In this document: positions 1-7,078 of the stretch, piece after piece
Numbering within the stretch: the first letter of the stretch is position 1
How the letters are laid out: each line of letters opens with the position of its first letter
Source: a virus
Virus record (IMG/VR): IMGVR_UViG_3300018410_000010
Span: 1-57,344 of that record
DNA length: 57,344 bases
Direction: 5' to 3' (one strand)
Program-made: the position numbers and the translations under genes
The notes under the pieces: generated by a model
Database searches by the model: none
What the model was told of the DNA's origin: nothing
The model's input: only the letters and a program-made list of their open reading frames with translations

Positions 1-272
1 GTAACTTGGTCTCGTATTTCTAAACCAAACTTGGATAGGAAATCACCTTCGCCTTCAAACCCATCTACATTCTTAACATAAGCTTCGAACTCGTACTTCT
101 CGTCATAGAAAGGCATATCATCTTCATTGAAGACTTCGTCTCTGTTGTTAAATTCTCCAGAAATATATGTAACATCAAGACCATAGATCTTAATCGATTC
201 AATTACTAAATCATCAATTAAGTTCTGTTCGTTGAAGTTATTATAATTTCTAAAGTACGCGCTAGTGGCCAT
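1..272 (-). CDS. 14: Neck protein, T4 gp14-like (C-terminus cut by window edge)
   Basis: This is the first about 90 residues of a minus-strand gene that runs off the left edge. The translation begins MATSAYFRNYNNFNEQNL and continues with DDLVIESIKIYGLDV, an opening I recognise from gp14 neck proteins of T4-like marine phages. In T4, gp13 and gp14 form the neck that closes the filled head and joins it to the tail. The start ATG lies 3 bases after the gp13 stop and has a GGATAA ribosome-binding site. Its place directly downstream of gp13 matches the T4 order 13-14. Identity rests on remembered family sequence and position; no alignment was run. Confidence 0.8.
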   Translation of the reverse strand, partial: MATSAYFRNYNNFNEQNLIDDLVIESIKIYGLDVTYISGEFNNRDEVFNEDDMPFYDEKYEFEAYVKNVDGFEGEGDFLSKFGLEIRDQV

Positions 273-275
273 ATT

Positions 276-1019
276 TTATCCAATAAAGTTATATGTGAGA
301 GGTTGTAAATTTTGTACTGCTTCCTCTTCCATTGCTCTTCTTTCTTCTCTTGCTTCGGCTAAGATCTGCTCTCCATTGAACTGAACACCACCAACAAGCT
401 GCATTCCTGTAAATTTAGTTAAATTTAAACCCCATTGCTCTCTAATCAATACTGCTGCATAATTTTGCAGCCAACGATCTTCCCAAACATCTGAATATGC
501 ATCTGGATCAATCACATCATATGCTTCAATAATAATATAATGACCTTCTACCCAGTGAGAAATATCCGTATCTACATATAATCTATTCACATGTTTGTTG
601 TAACGAATCATAGGTTTACCTACAAGAATTTCTTGCATAAACTCAATATGCTGCATTGTCATGTAGTAGTGTTGAAGATTATAGTTTGTTAAATCGGTTA
701 GATTATTCAATACAAATTGATATTGAACATTAAACATACCAGTGCCAGTAGAAATTGATGTATCAAACGGAAATACTTTTGATATACCTAACAGCTTTTG
801 TGGTAAAGTAATGTAGCCGTTTTCTTTGTCTTGTTCTGTAATTTGATGCTTTAAGTAAATAAGTTGACTGCCATTATAATGATAATCACGCCAATATGAA
901 ATAGCCTCATCTATGCGATCATCTATTTGCTCTTCAGCTACGTTGATCTCGATAACCGGCGCACCGATTTTTCGGAGAACGTAATCTGTAAATTCTTCTC
1001 TTGATTGTGGTTGTGCCAT
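276..1019 (-). CDS. 13: Neck protein, T4 gp13-like
   Basis: This 247-residue protein has the length and opening of gp13 neck proteins of T4-like marine phages: a charged N-terminus, then KIGAPVIEINVAEEQIDDR, ISYWRDYHYNGS and YLKHQIT at about residues 17-60. gp13 and gp14 make the head completion and neck complex needed for head-tail joining. The start ATG overlaps the stop of the upstream gene as TAATG, so the two are probably translationally coupled. The gp14-like gene follows 3 bases later. No truncation or odd residue is seen. The call comes from motif memory plus the conserved 13-14 order. Confidence 0.85.
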   Translation of the reverse strand: MAQPQSREEFTDYVLRKIGAPVIEINVAEEQIDDRIDEAISYWRDYHYNGSQLIYLKHQITEQDKENGYITLPQKLLGISKVFPFDTSISTGTGMFNVQYQFVLNNLTDLTNYNLQHYYMTMQHIEFMQEILVGKPMIRYNKHVNRLYVDTDISHWVEGHYIIIEAYDVIDPDAYSDVWEDRWLQNYAAVLIREQWGLNLTKFTGMQLVGGVQFNGEQILAEAREERRAMEEEAVQNLQPLTYNFIG

Positions 1020-1351
1020 TATGCTATCTCATCTTTTACGATTACACGAATGTAACCTGTGTTTGGGAAAGTCTCTATCTGGCCATTATTATATTCAATT
1101 TGAAACTCAGCATTATGAATGCCAGTGTTTGAAGTATCACCGCTTTGCCATTGGTAAGCAACTATTCCTTTAGCACCGTTAACGACAGAACCGATACCAT
1201 TTTCTACTAAGATAGTACCTTGTTCGCTTTTCATATGAAACTTTACAGTAGAAGTGTCGGCCATAGATTTGACTCTGCCATTAGAATCTGTAAGAACAGC
1301 TTCAATGGTTGGTGCAGTATCATTTTGTTTTATATAGAAGCTTGCAGCCAT
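1019..1351 (-). CDS. Small phage structural protein, BppU-N-like beta domain
   Basis: This protein of 110 residues opens MAASFYIKQNDTAPTIEAVL and has alternating beta-type hydrophobic stretches. The layout (polar N-terminal KQNDTAP segment, VKFHMKSEQG in the middle, GIHNAEFQIEYNNGQ, then FPNTGYIRVIV near the end) resembles small baseplate or fibre-associated domains of the BppU N-terminal type found in many phages. It sits directly before gp13 with a TAATG overlap, and a possible late promoter (AATAAATA) lies 22 bases upstream of its start. It is probably a virion component made late. The exact role is not known and the BppU resemblance is weak. Confidence 0.55.
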   Translation of the reverse strand: MAASFYIKQNDTAPTIEAVLTDSNGRVKSMADTSTVKFHMKSEQGTILVENGIGSVVNGAKGIVAYQWQSGDTSNTGIHNAEFQIEYNNGQIETFPNTGYIRVIVKDEIA

Positions 1352-1373
1352 TGTTTTCTCCGGATTTTACTTT

Positions 1374-1381
1374 TATTTATT
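1374..1381 (-). promoter_or_regulatory. Possible late promoter AATAAATA
   Basis: The minus strand reads AATAAATA, one base off the T4 late -10 element TATAAATA and compatible with the NATAAATA form described for cyanophages. It lies 22 bases upstream of the ATG of the gene at 1019-1351, in the short gap after the gene at 1386-1967. Placement is good, but an 8-base AT-rich match alone is weak evidence. Confidence 0.45.
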
Positions 1382-1385
1382 TGTT

Positions 1386-1967
1386 TTAGATAATTTCAGC
1401 AAAGCCTATACCATTGCTTACAAGTTTAACGCCGTTGCTTTCTATTTTAATATTTGTACCATTATATTCTGGGCCCGTAAATCTAATTCCATTAGCGCCA
1501 TATCTATCGTAGATATGAGTATCCCAGTTTAATCCTTTACCAGCTAATGAAAAGCTCGTTGCAACTGAAACAGGGCCTTCTGAAAATACATAAATGTTTG
1601 TAGTAGATGGAAATTCAAGTAAAAGATCTGCATAGGCATGAGTAGTTACATAGCCAGGAACAGTATCTAATGCAAAATCAATAGAATTATTTGCATCTAA
1701 ATATCTTTGTACACCAAATTGAATAGTACCAGATACACTAAAACTAGTACTTAAATCGGTGGCTGACGCATACAGCGTGGGTGTTTCTATTAAAGACGTA
1801 CCTATAAGTGGTAATGTATATGGCTGTAATTCACCATAGATAGGTAATACGCCGGTGATCGATGTAATAGTATCAATTTGTACGGACAACGGCCCTTTTA
1901 CAGATACTACAGCACCAGCAATAAAATTAAAGTCTAATGTAGATGTAAATGCGCCATTAGCAGACAT
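1386..1967 (-). CDS. Hypothetical structural protein, beta-rich
   Basis: I do not recognise this 193-residue protein. It is low in charge and rich in Thr, Ser, Val, Ile and Gly with alternating hydrophobic residues, as in beta-sandwich virion proteins. The N-terminal half is full of short GxLxxxI/T steps (for example SVKGPLSVQIDTITSITG) and the C-terminus has NGIRFTGPEYNGTNIKIES. There is no signal peptide and no Cys. It lies between the small structural genes at 1985-2392 and 1019-1351 on the same strand, so a late virion protein such as a decoration or fibre part is likely by context only. Confidence 0.5.
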   Translation of the reverse strand: MSANGAFTSTLDFNFIAGAVVSVKGPLSVQIDTITSITGVLPIYGELQPYTLPLIGTSLIETPTLYASATDLSTSFSVSGTIQFGVQRYLDANNSIDFALDTVPGYVTTHAYADLLLEFPSTTNIYVFSEGPVSVATSFSLAGKGLNWDTHIYDRYGANGIRFTGPEYNGTNIKIESNGVKLVSNGIGFAEII

Positions 1968-1984
1968 GGGGCTTGTCCTTTAAA

Positions 1985-2392
1985 TTATGCCCCACCTGCC
2001 GTAATGGTAAATGCAGTAATGTTGATTTGCTGACCTGTTGCAATATTAGTATTATCTAATTGCATATCACCACCTGCACCTGTTGCAGTCACTGTTCCTT
2101 GCATATGACATACTGTACCGTCAGATTGGTGCATACGGAAATAGCTTGCTGTACCCGAAGCATCTGCAGAAAGATCCTGCCATGTGCCAGATAAAGTGAT
2201 TTGGCCGCTTACTGGATTGTTAAACCAATCGGATGGTAAAATCATAGTAGCAAGAACAGTACCGGTATTTGCAGTAGCGCAATCTGATGGGACTGCTCCT
2301 GAGTGTACTGTTAAAATAGGTGAAGCACCAACAGTGGTTTCAATGGCTTGCAAGGTTCCGTTTCTTACATCCGTTGATAGTTGAAAAGCCAT
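1985..2392 (-). CDS. Conserved phage structural protein, 135 aa
   Basis: The protein opens MAFQLSTDVRNGTLQAIETT and contains SPILTVHSGAVPSDC, ILPSDWFNN, LSGTWQDLSADASGT and HMQGTVTATGAGGDM. I recognise this layout as a small conserved protein found in many tailed phages, usually annotated hypothetical and placed among head or tail genes. The sequence predicts a beta-sandwich. An exact late promoter sits 37 bases upstream of its start and the ribosome-binding site AAAGGAGAA is strong. It is therefore probably made late as a virion part. The precise function is unknown. Confidence 0.65.
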   Translation of the reverse strand: MAFQLSTDVRNGTLQAIETTVGASPILTVHSGAVPSDCATANTGTVLATMILPSDWFNNPVSGQITLSGTWQDLSADASGTASYFRMHQSDGTVCHMQGTVTATGAGGDMQLDNTNIATGQQINITAFTITAGGA

Positions 2393-2428
2393 CTTATTCT
2401 CCTTTGATTAAAGACAAATTATTTTAGA

Positions 2429-2436
2429 TATTTATA
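2429..2436 (-). promoter_or_regulatory. T4-type late promoter TATAAATA
   Basis: An exact TATAAATA on the minus strand lies 37 bases upstream of the ATG of the gene at 1985-2392. In T4-like phages this single -10 element is read by RNA polymerase carrying the phage late sigma factor. Orientation and distance to the downstream structural genes fit. Confidence 0.75.
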
Positions 2437-2445
2437 AAAAAAGAG

Positions 2446-2473
2446 TTGACAATAATCTGGACGATGGTATAAT
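2446..2473 (+). promoter_or_regulatory. Consensus sigma70 promoter pointing antisense
   Basis: TTGACA at 2446-2451 and TATAAT at 2468-2473 are separated by 16 bases, a full consensus sigma70 pair on the plus strand. It sits in the only sizeable gap in this part (2393-2497), but all genes from 1 to 6977 are on the minus strand, so a transcript from here would run antisense through the nucleotidyltransferase-cupin gene and beyond. No plus-strand gene follows closely. Confidence 0.6.
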
Positions 2474-2497
2474 AGATTTATCTACTACAAAATAATA

Positions 2498-3259
2498 TTA
2501 GTTTCTTCTCTCAATATCATCTTCAGACAGCATGTCACCCATCCAAACTTCAATTACTTTACAAGGATAGTTGCCGACGTTTGTCGCTTTATGCCACGAT
2601 TTCTTGGGAATGTCGATGCTTTCGCCAGATTTGTAAACTTTCGATGTTTTATAACCATTGCTAAATTCAAGAGACATTTCTAAATTACCGTCAACAATAT
2701 GCCAATGCTCAGATCTTGCAAAATGTCTTTGATCGCTTAATGATTTACCAGGATCAATAGTAAGTTCTTTTACTTTCCAATGTCCATTTTGATCTAGATC
2801 TTTGTATCTACCCCACAATCTCTCTGTTGTTGGTTTATCCCATTCGGATAGAATCCAAGAAGAGCTATTCTTTTTATCCTCTCCTCCTACGCCAAACACA
2901 AAGTTTACATCATCAAATACCATTTCTGGTATGTTTTCTTTTGTGCGATCACCACCATTTGCAAAAATGATTTCAGAATTATTGGGAAAATACTCTTTAA
3001 TATGCCGAATAGCATCAATGGCTGAATCATCATCGTCATTAAAATCAAAGGCATAACCTACTGATTTAATATTATGGACAATATCTTTACGTTCCTCCCA
3101 AGGCATAAATGGCTTACCTTTTTTACGAGTTAACCATGCATCACTATTTACACCTACACAAAGAATATCACCAAGTTCTTTTGCTGCATTAAAATAAGCA
3201 ATATGTCCAGAATGTAGAGGATCGAATCCTCCTGTAACAATAACAACTCTCATTCCCAT
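2498..3259 (-). CDS. RfaE/TagD-like nucleotidyltransferase fused to a cupin
   Basis: Two domains are visible. Residues about 1-145 are a cytidylyl/adenylyltransferase-type Rossmann domain with GGFDPLHSGH near the start (the nucleotide-binding HxGH motif), GVNSDAW, a GGDR motif and a late SSSWILSEW segment, close to the RfaE2/TagD family that joins a nucleotide to a sugar- or alcohol-phosphate. Residues about 165-252 are a cupin like the sugar-isomerase domain of ManC/AlgA: RHFARSEHWHIVDGN, IPKKSWHKATN and a final EDDIERRN. I chose the ATG at 3259, which overlaps the upstream stop as TAATG; a longer frame from 3286 would overlap more and has no motif support. It probably acts with the next two genes in making or attaching a sugar. 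The substrate is unknown. Confidence 0.8.
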   Translation of the reverse strand: MGMRVVIVTGGFDPLHSGHIAYFNAAKELGDILCVGVNSDAWLTRKKGKPFMPWEERKDIVHNIKSVGYAFDFNDDDDSAIDAIRHIKEYFPNNSEIIFANGGDRTKENIPEMVFDDVNFVFGVGGEDKKNSSSWILSEWDKPTTERLWGRYKDLDQNGHWKVKELTIDPGKSLSDQRHFARSEHWHIVDGNLEMSLEFSNGYKTSKVYKSGESIDIPKKSWHKATNVGNYPCKVIEVWMGDMLSEDDIERRN

Positions 3260-4518
3260 TAAACTTCTCCCATCATATAATCCCAAGCAAAGTTTACTTG
3301 ATTTGCAGTTTTCATTTGTGGATTATTATTTGCAATATTTGGATGAACCCACCAATCTTCATAAGGAGACTTGGGATCAACAGCAACATTTGGTACTAAT
3401 AATATATATCCAATTTGCTTAAGTATCTTTCTTGATTCGTCTCTAAACTCTTCACCCCACCAAATAGCATTGTGCTGAAATTGTATTACATTAAATTCGT
3501 GTTTATCAAATGGAATGTTCTTTAAACAATCTAAAGATGCGTGTTCTGCATTAATTCTTAAAAAGTCAATTTGTTGTTCAAAGCAATTTTGTTTAAACAA
3601 CGCTGTGTAATCTTGATTTGCGCCATCAGCTAAAATAACCGGTGTCTTTCTTTCTCTAGAAAATATATGACACATACGTTCGCTATTATCTAGAGATATA
3701 CCTTTCCAATTAAACTTTTCTTCAAGCAATTTTGTATTATTGTAAAGCTTAGGATGACCAGATCCTATTTCAATGAAAGTACCATTTTTCTTTCCATCTA
3801 AACAAGACAATACAAACATATCTTGAAAATGTCTTGAATAGTTACGGTCTACTGATTCTATTCCATTAAATTTAAATTTATACATATCCCAGTCAACATG
3901 ATGATAAGTTAATGTGCTAGGATAGCCGTGCCATTTATCTAATAATTCGGTAGCTTCTGCATCTAATTCTGCTGATAAGTTATTTTTATATTTTAAATTA
4001 AATGCTAAATTCTTTGAAGAGTCTCTACCGTCAGTTTTCCACTTAGCTTTTGCATATAATAAACGCAAAGCATTCTCGCCCGGATACTTTAAATCATTAT
4101 CTGGGGGATCAAGCGCTGGAATATCTGATACTGATGATTCGATATGAGAAATACCAATAGCAGCATACATCATGCTTTCTCGCCAATCATCTCTTTCTTG
4201 TTTAAATTTAGATAAGAAATAGTAAGCCTCTGGTCTTTCAGGCATTGTTTCAATGGCAATTTTAAGTAAGCCTTCTGTGCTATGATTACGATTTTCATTA
4301 CGATCATAGATGAATGCGCCGAGAATCATAGACTTATATTGAATCCAACGCTCACCGTATTCGTCCTCATTCGCCATGTCAGCAGCTCTAAGATACCAAC
4401 TAAAAGCGCCAGCACCCTGTTCTAAGCGATCGTATTCTCGTGCTAACTTATAGATTTTATATGGATTCTGGTAGTCAAGCACCACATCATTTAAAAGATT
4501 CATATTTGTAAATTTCAT
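3259..4518 (-). CDS. TPR-type helical domain fused to FkbM-like methyltransferase
   Basis: This protein has 419 residues. The N-terminal half (about 15-150) is helical with TPR-like spacing (YKIYKLAREYDRLEQGAGAF, then EAYYFLSKFKQERDDW), suited to binding a protein or glycan enzyme. The C-terminal half (about 225-400) looks like an FkbM / Methyltransf_21 SAM-dependent methyltransferase: FIEIGSGHPKLYNNT is the SAM loop, then GISLDNSERM, VILADGANQDY, IDFLRINAEHASLD and FNVIQFQHN. FkbM proteins usually O-methylate sugars or polyketides. It overlaps the glycosidase-like gene by one base and the nucleotidyltransferase by one base, so the three probably form one sugar-modification unit. The real substrate is not known. 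Confidence 0.75.
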   Translation of the reverse strand: MKFTNMNLLNDVVLDYQNPYKIYKLAREYDRLEQGAGAFSWYLRAADMANEDEYGERWIQYKSMILGAFIYDRNENRNHSTEGLLKIAIETMPERPEAYYFLSKFKQERDDWRESMMYAAIGISHIESSVSDIPALDPPDNDLKYPGENALRLLYAKAKWKTDGRDSSKNLAFNLKYKNNLSAELDAEATELLDKWHGYPSTLTYHHVDWDMYKFKFNGIESVDRNYSRHFQDMFVLSCLDGKKNGTFIEIGSGHPKLYNNTKLLEEKFNWKGISLDNSERMCHIFSRERKTPVILADGANQDYTALFKQNCFEQQIDFLRINAEHASLDCLKNIPFDKHEFNVIQFQHNAIWWGEEFRDESRKILKQIGYILLVPNVAVDPKSPYEDWWVHPNIANNNPQMKTANQVNFAWDYMMGEV

Positions 4519-5561
4519 TATTCAGTATCCGTTAAAAATTGCAAAAACACACTTTGGGGAATTCTTAAGATAAAACTCGCGTTGTCTTGAAAACCAAAAG
4601 AAACCAAAATATCATCTCCAAGTATCGTCATGCCAGTCACAAATTCAATGTTATAATCTGTGTTTGTTACATGATCCCAATATGTACCAAGAAAATGAAA
4701 CTTGCGTGAAGCATGAATTAAATTCCAATCATTATCCCAAATTATGACACGGTGGCCATAATCACCATCTTTACGACCGAATGGATCTCTAAGAAGATTT
4801 GTTTCATGAATAAAAGCCATGCGCTGATTATCATTAATTCGTAGAACTTGAGAACCGCCTCTAAAGTCTTTTGCGAAAGGTTTACGTTCACCTTCATCTA
4901 CAAAGACTTCAGTTGTTGTGCCTTCTTCAATGTCAAATTGAACAACTTGAGTTGGGTTACACCATTTAACAAAATGATATGGCATATCCAAAATAGGCAT
5001 CCAATTCTTTTCACAATAGCTTCCGTCATTTCCTGGTGCGGGAATTGGATGTCGAGAAAGTTCCTGCCATTCTTGAGCTTCTTCATTAAACTCTATATGA
5101 CAAAGCTCCATTCTTCCTTTACCTTTATCATCATAGCAATCTCTACGAACTCCACAAAGGTACAATTTACCATCCCACTCGAATAAACGAGCATCTTCTA
5201 ATCCAATAAAATTCCAAGTTGGATCAGTATCTAATTTCATGTTAACACGTCCGGCACTGACGAGATTTAAGTTCCCGTCAAGTTCACACATTACATTGTG
5301 AGTTCTAAGTGTTACGTCGTTTTCAGGATGAATATAGACAAGCGGTCCCCACTGATGGGGGAACTTTTTTCCTTCACTATGATAGAGAATATAGTTTACG
5401 TGTCTAACGTTTATAAGAATCTTTCCATCATGTATAAAGATAGATGGATTCATAATTCCTGTTTCATTACCTAAAACAGATTTTGGTAATAAAATAGGAT
5501 GTAGCGATCCGCCTCTTTTTAAAGCGTAGGTCGCAAGACCACCCATATGCAAATCGTGCAT
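4518..5561 (-). CDS. Beta-propeller glycosidase-like protein (GH43/GH130-like fold)
   Basis: This 347-residue protein has the repeated blade pattern of five-bladed beta-propeller glycan enzymes: NPSIFIHDGKILINVR, GLEDARLFEWDGKLYLCGVRRD at about residues 120-141, EKNWMPI at about 184-190, RGGSQVLRI, then a C-terminal blade with NTDYNIEFVTGM. GLEDAR followed by EKNWMP is typical of GH130-type mannoside phosphorylases and of related proteins linked to glycosyltransferases. The start has a very strong site, GGAGGTGAC, directly upstream. It leads a three-gene set with the methyltransferase and the nucleotidyltransferase-cupin. It may trim, phosphorolyse or merely bind a glycan. Catalytic residues cannot be confirmed by eye. 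Confidence 0.65.
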   Translation of the reverse strand: MHDLHMGGLATYALKRGGSLHPILLPKSVLGNETGIMNPSIFIHDGKILINVRHVNYILYHSEGKKFPHQWGPLVYIHPENDVTLRTHNVMCELDGNLNLVSAGRVNMKLDTDPTWNFIGLEDARLFEWDGKLYLCGVRRDCYDDKGKGRMELCHIEFNEEAQEWQELSRHPIPAPGNDGSYCEKNWMPILDMPYHFVKWCNPTQVVQFDIEEGTTTEVFVDEGERKPFAKDFRGGSQVLRINDNQRMAFIHETNLLRDPFGRKDGDYGHRVIIWDNDWNLIHASRKFHFLGTYWDHVTNTDYNIEFVTGMTILGDDILVSFGFQDNASFILRIPQSVFLQFLTDTE

Positions 5562-5603
5562 GTCACCTCCATAATATAAAACAGTGATATAATACTATAT
5601 ATC

Positions 5604-5933
5604 TTACCAGCTCGGCTTCACGGTGCGAGTTCTGTTTCTTTCAAGTTTAGTTGCAAGTTGTTCATTAATTCTTTCGAGGTCTTTTGAGCTTACGCTGTTT
5701 GTCACCCACTCAAGAGCCATCGCATTAGTTACGTCAATTAAAGCAACAAAGTCAGCGGCCGCTGTGTTAGCAGCCGACAACTTAGTATTACCTACATAAC
5801 TAGCAATTGTTCCATCCGTGTCTTCGACAATGCGTTTCCACTTAATACTCACAATAGAGTTTTCTAAGAGAGTTCCCTCGTGATTCAGCTCGTCTTGCAA
5901 ATCGAGCTTCATTATTTGCCAAGTATAAGTCAC
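5604..5933 (-). CDS. Small phage protein, paralogue of the next upstream gene
   Basis: The gene starts with GTG at 5933, supported by AAGGAAA about 7 bases upstream and by alignment of its N-terminus with the gene at 5949-6362. Shared features are a short beta start, a (K)DE(V/L)NxEG box at about residues 13-19, (W)K..xxDTDG at 32-42, a SA...FV.. segment, then a helical C-terminus (SSKDLERINEQLATKLERNR). It is therefore a tandem duplicate that has lost the acidic, Pro/Ala-rich tail of its partner. It resembles small conserved hypothetical proteins of T4-like marine phages. Function unknown; perhaps a virion or tail-associated protein by context. Confidence 0.6.
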   Translation of the reverse strand: MTYTWQIMKLDLQDELNHEGTLLENSIVSIKWKRIVEDTDGTIASYVGNTKLSAANTAAADFVALIDVTNAMALEWVTNSVSSKDLERINEQLATKLERNRTRTVKPSW

Positions 5934-5948
5934 GGTGCGTTTCCTTTA

Positions 5949-6362
5949 TTATTCACCAGCTGGTGCTGGATCGTCTGCTGCTGGTGCATCTTCAGGAAGA
6001 GTTGGTGTAACGTCATCAGGTGCCCAAGGCATCGCGCGATCTTGAATAAGGTCTTGCTGGATCATGCGCTGAATTTGCTCTTCGATGTGAGCCTTATAAC
6101 TAGCATCACCATCTACTACAGCTTGAATCCACCCAATAACAGTTTCTTCAACTAGATCTTCAAAAGCTACGAATGCTCCTTCTGATACGGTAGCTGCTGA
6201 AAATGGTGTTGCTCCAGAAAATTCACCTGTGTTTCCGTCTGAGTCCGTTCCTGTGACTTTCCAATAAGTTTGGCATACTGCGTTTGGCAAAGTAACGCCT
6301 TCTGAATTTACTTCATCTTTTACTCTAAGATTAGTAACTTCGTATGATAATGTAAGAGCCAT
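5949..6362 (-). CDS. Small phage protein with acidic Pro/Ala tail, paralogue of neighbour
   Basis: This protein has 137 residues. The first about 105 form an alpha/beta domain (LSYEVTNLRVKDEVNSEG, AVCQTYWKVTGTDSDGN, FVAFEDLVEETVIGW, then a helix with EEQIQRMIQQ). The last 30 residues are a flexible acidic tail rich in Pro, Ala and Asp. It is clearly related to the downstream neighbour at 5604-5933, so the pair arose by duplication. An exact late promoter lies 47 bases upstream. This is a conserved hypothetical type in marine T4-like phages; I can give no function. Confidence 0.65.
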   Translation of the reverse strand: MALTLSYEVTNLRVKDEVNSEGVTLPNAVCQTYWKVTGTDSDGNTGEFSGATPFSAATVSEGAFVAFEDLVEETVIGWIQAVVDGDASYKAHIEEQIQRMIQQDLIQDRAMPWAPDDVTPTLPEDAPAADDPAPAGE

Positions 6363-6408
6363 TATTTTTTCTCCGTTTAGTTAACTAAGTTGTAGGTTCA
6401 TGTAAGTC

Positions 6409-6416
6409 TATTTATA
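6409..6416 (-). promoter_or_regulatory. T4-type late promoter TATAAATA
   Basis: An exact TATAAATA on the minus strand sits 47 bases upstream of the ATG at 6362, in the gap between the oxygenase gene and the small paralogue pair. It would drive the minus-strand run toward the sugar genes and the neck genes. Confidence 0.75.
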
Positions 6417-6419
6417 TAT

Positions 6420-6977
6420 TTACTGTCTATGCAAATATAAATCGACCGGTATACAAATTCTAAGGCTAGAAAGATAAGGATTTACGCAATGATATGCAAA
6501 GCTTGGAAATATCATATAGTCACCAGTTTTTGGCGCATGAATATGGTTTTGAAACAAAGAAAAAAACCAATCATCATATCCTCTATTACAATTCGATCTA
6601 GGATCTGAAAATACTATTTCGCCTCCTACGTCTTTTTCTTCTACCATAATGTAAAATACTCCAGACAATTGAGAACCAGAATGATTATGATTTGACATAC
6701 TATAGTACTTACCATGTCCGGTAATCCAAGCTTTCATCTCATAACTATCATAATCTGAAATTCTTTTACCAATTGTATTTATAAGATATTCATCAAATTT
6801 ATTATAAACTACTTTTTTAAACTTTTCCATTGTGGAATGTTTATCAGCAAAAATACTGTTTCCATCTACGCCGGGTCTTGAGCTTAAATCATAGTTAGAA
6901 AAAATATATTCGACTAAGCCTTCTACTTCAAAATTACCAGAGCCAAACATAGTCGGCCATAAAGCATCCATTTTCAT
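6420..6977 (-). CDS. Putative 2OG-Fe(II) oxygenase (2OG-FeII_Oxy_5-like)
   Basis: This 185-residue protein has the layout of the putative 2OG-Fe(II) oxygenases common in marine T4-like phages. Visible are H97xH99 in SNHNHSGSQLSGVFYI, GGEIVFSDPR at 118-127, PKTGDYMIFPS at 149-159, H163 in FAYHCVNPY and R173 in SLRICIP. These match the iron ligands and the 2-oxoglutarate-binding Arg of the double-stranded beta-helix fold. Such enzymes hydroxylate a C-H bond in a protein, peptide or small molecule. It shares SDPRxNxNRG with the plus-strand oxygenase at 12516-12977. It faces the island across a 101-base divergent region and may work with it. A late promoter and a GAGGTGA ribosome-binding site precede it. 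Confidence 0.8.
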   Translation of the reverse strand: MKMDALWPTMFGSGNFEVEGLVEYIFSNYDLSSRPGVDGNSIFADKHSTMEKFKKVVYNKFDEYLINTIGKRISDYDSYEMKAWITGHGKYYSMSNHNHSGSQLSGVFYIMVEEKDVGGEIVFSDPRSNCNRGYDDWFFSLFQNHIHAPKTGDYMIFPSFAYHCVNPYLSSLRICIPVDLYLHRQ

Positions 6978-7001
6978 ATTTCACCTCATCATATATAAAC
7001 C

Positions 7002-7009
7002 TATTTATA
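7002..7009 (-). promoter_or_regulatory. T4-type late promoter TATAAATA
   Basis: An exact TATAAATA on the minus strand is 24 bases upstream of the ATG at 6977. It is one half of a divergent promoter region; the other half, at 7022-7055, faces the plus-strand island. Confidence 0.75.
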
Positions 7010-7021
7010 GGATTTTTACAG

Positions 7022-7050
7022 TTGACATTTTCATCTGAATGTGTTACTAT
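7022..7050 (+). promoter_or_regulatory. Sigma70-like promoter of the plus-strand island
   Basis: TTGACA at 7022-7027 and TACTAT at 7045-7050 are 17 bases apart, the best spacing for host sigma70-type polymerase. Transcription would begin near 7057, just ahead of the cupin ATG at 7079. It suggests that the island can be read early by unmodified host polymerase. Confidence 0.7.
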
Positions 7051-7055
7051 AAATA
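7048..7055 (+). promoter_or_regulatory. T4-type late promoter TATAAATA of the plus-strand island
   Basis: An exact plus-strand TATAAATA overlaps the -10 of the sigma70-like promoter by three bases and lies 23 bases upstream of the cupin start. In T4-like phages this element is used late. Together the two would keep the island on both early and late in infection. Confidence 0.75.
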
Positions 7056-7078
7056 TAGATTATTAAGATAGGATTAGA

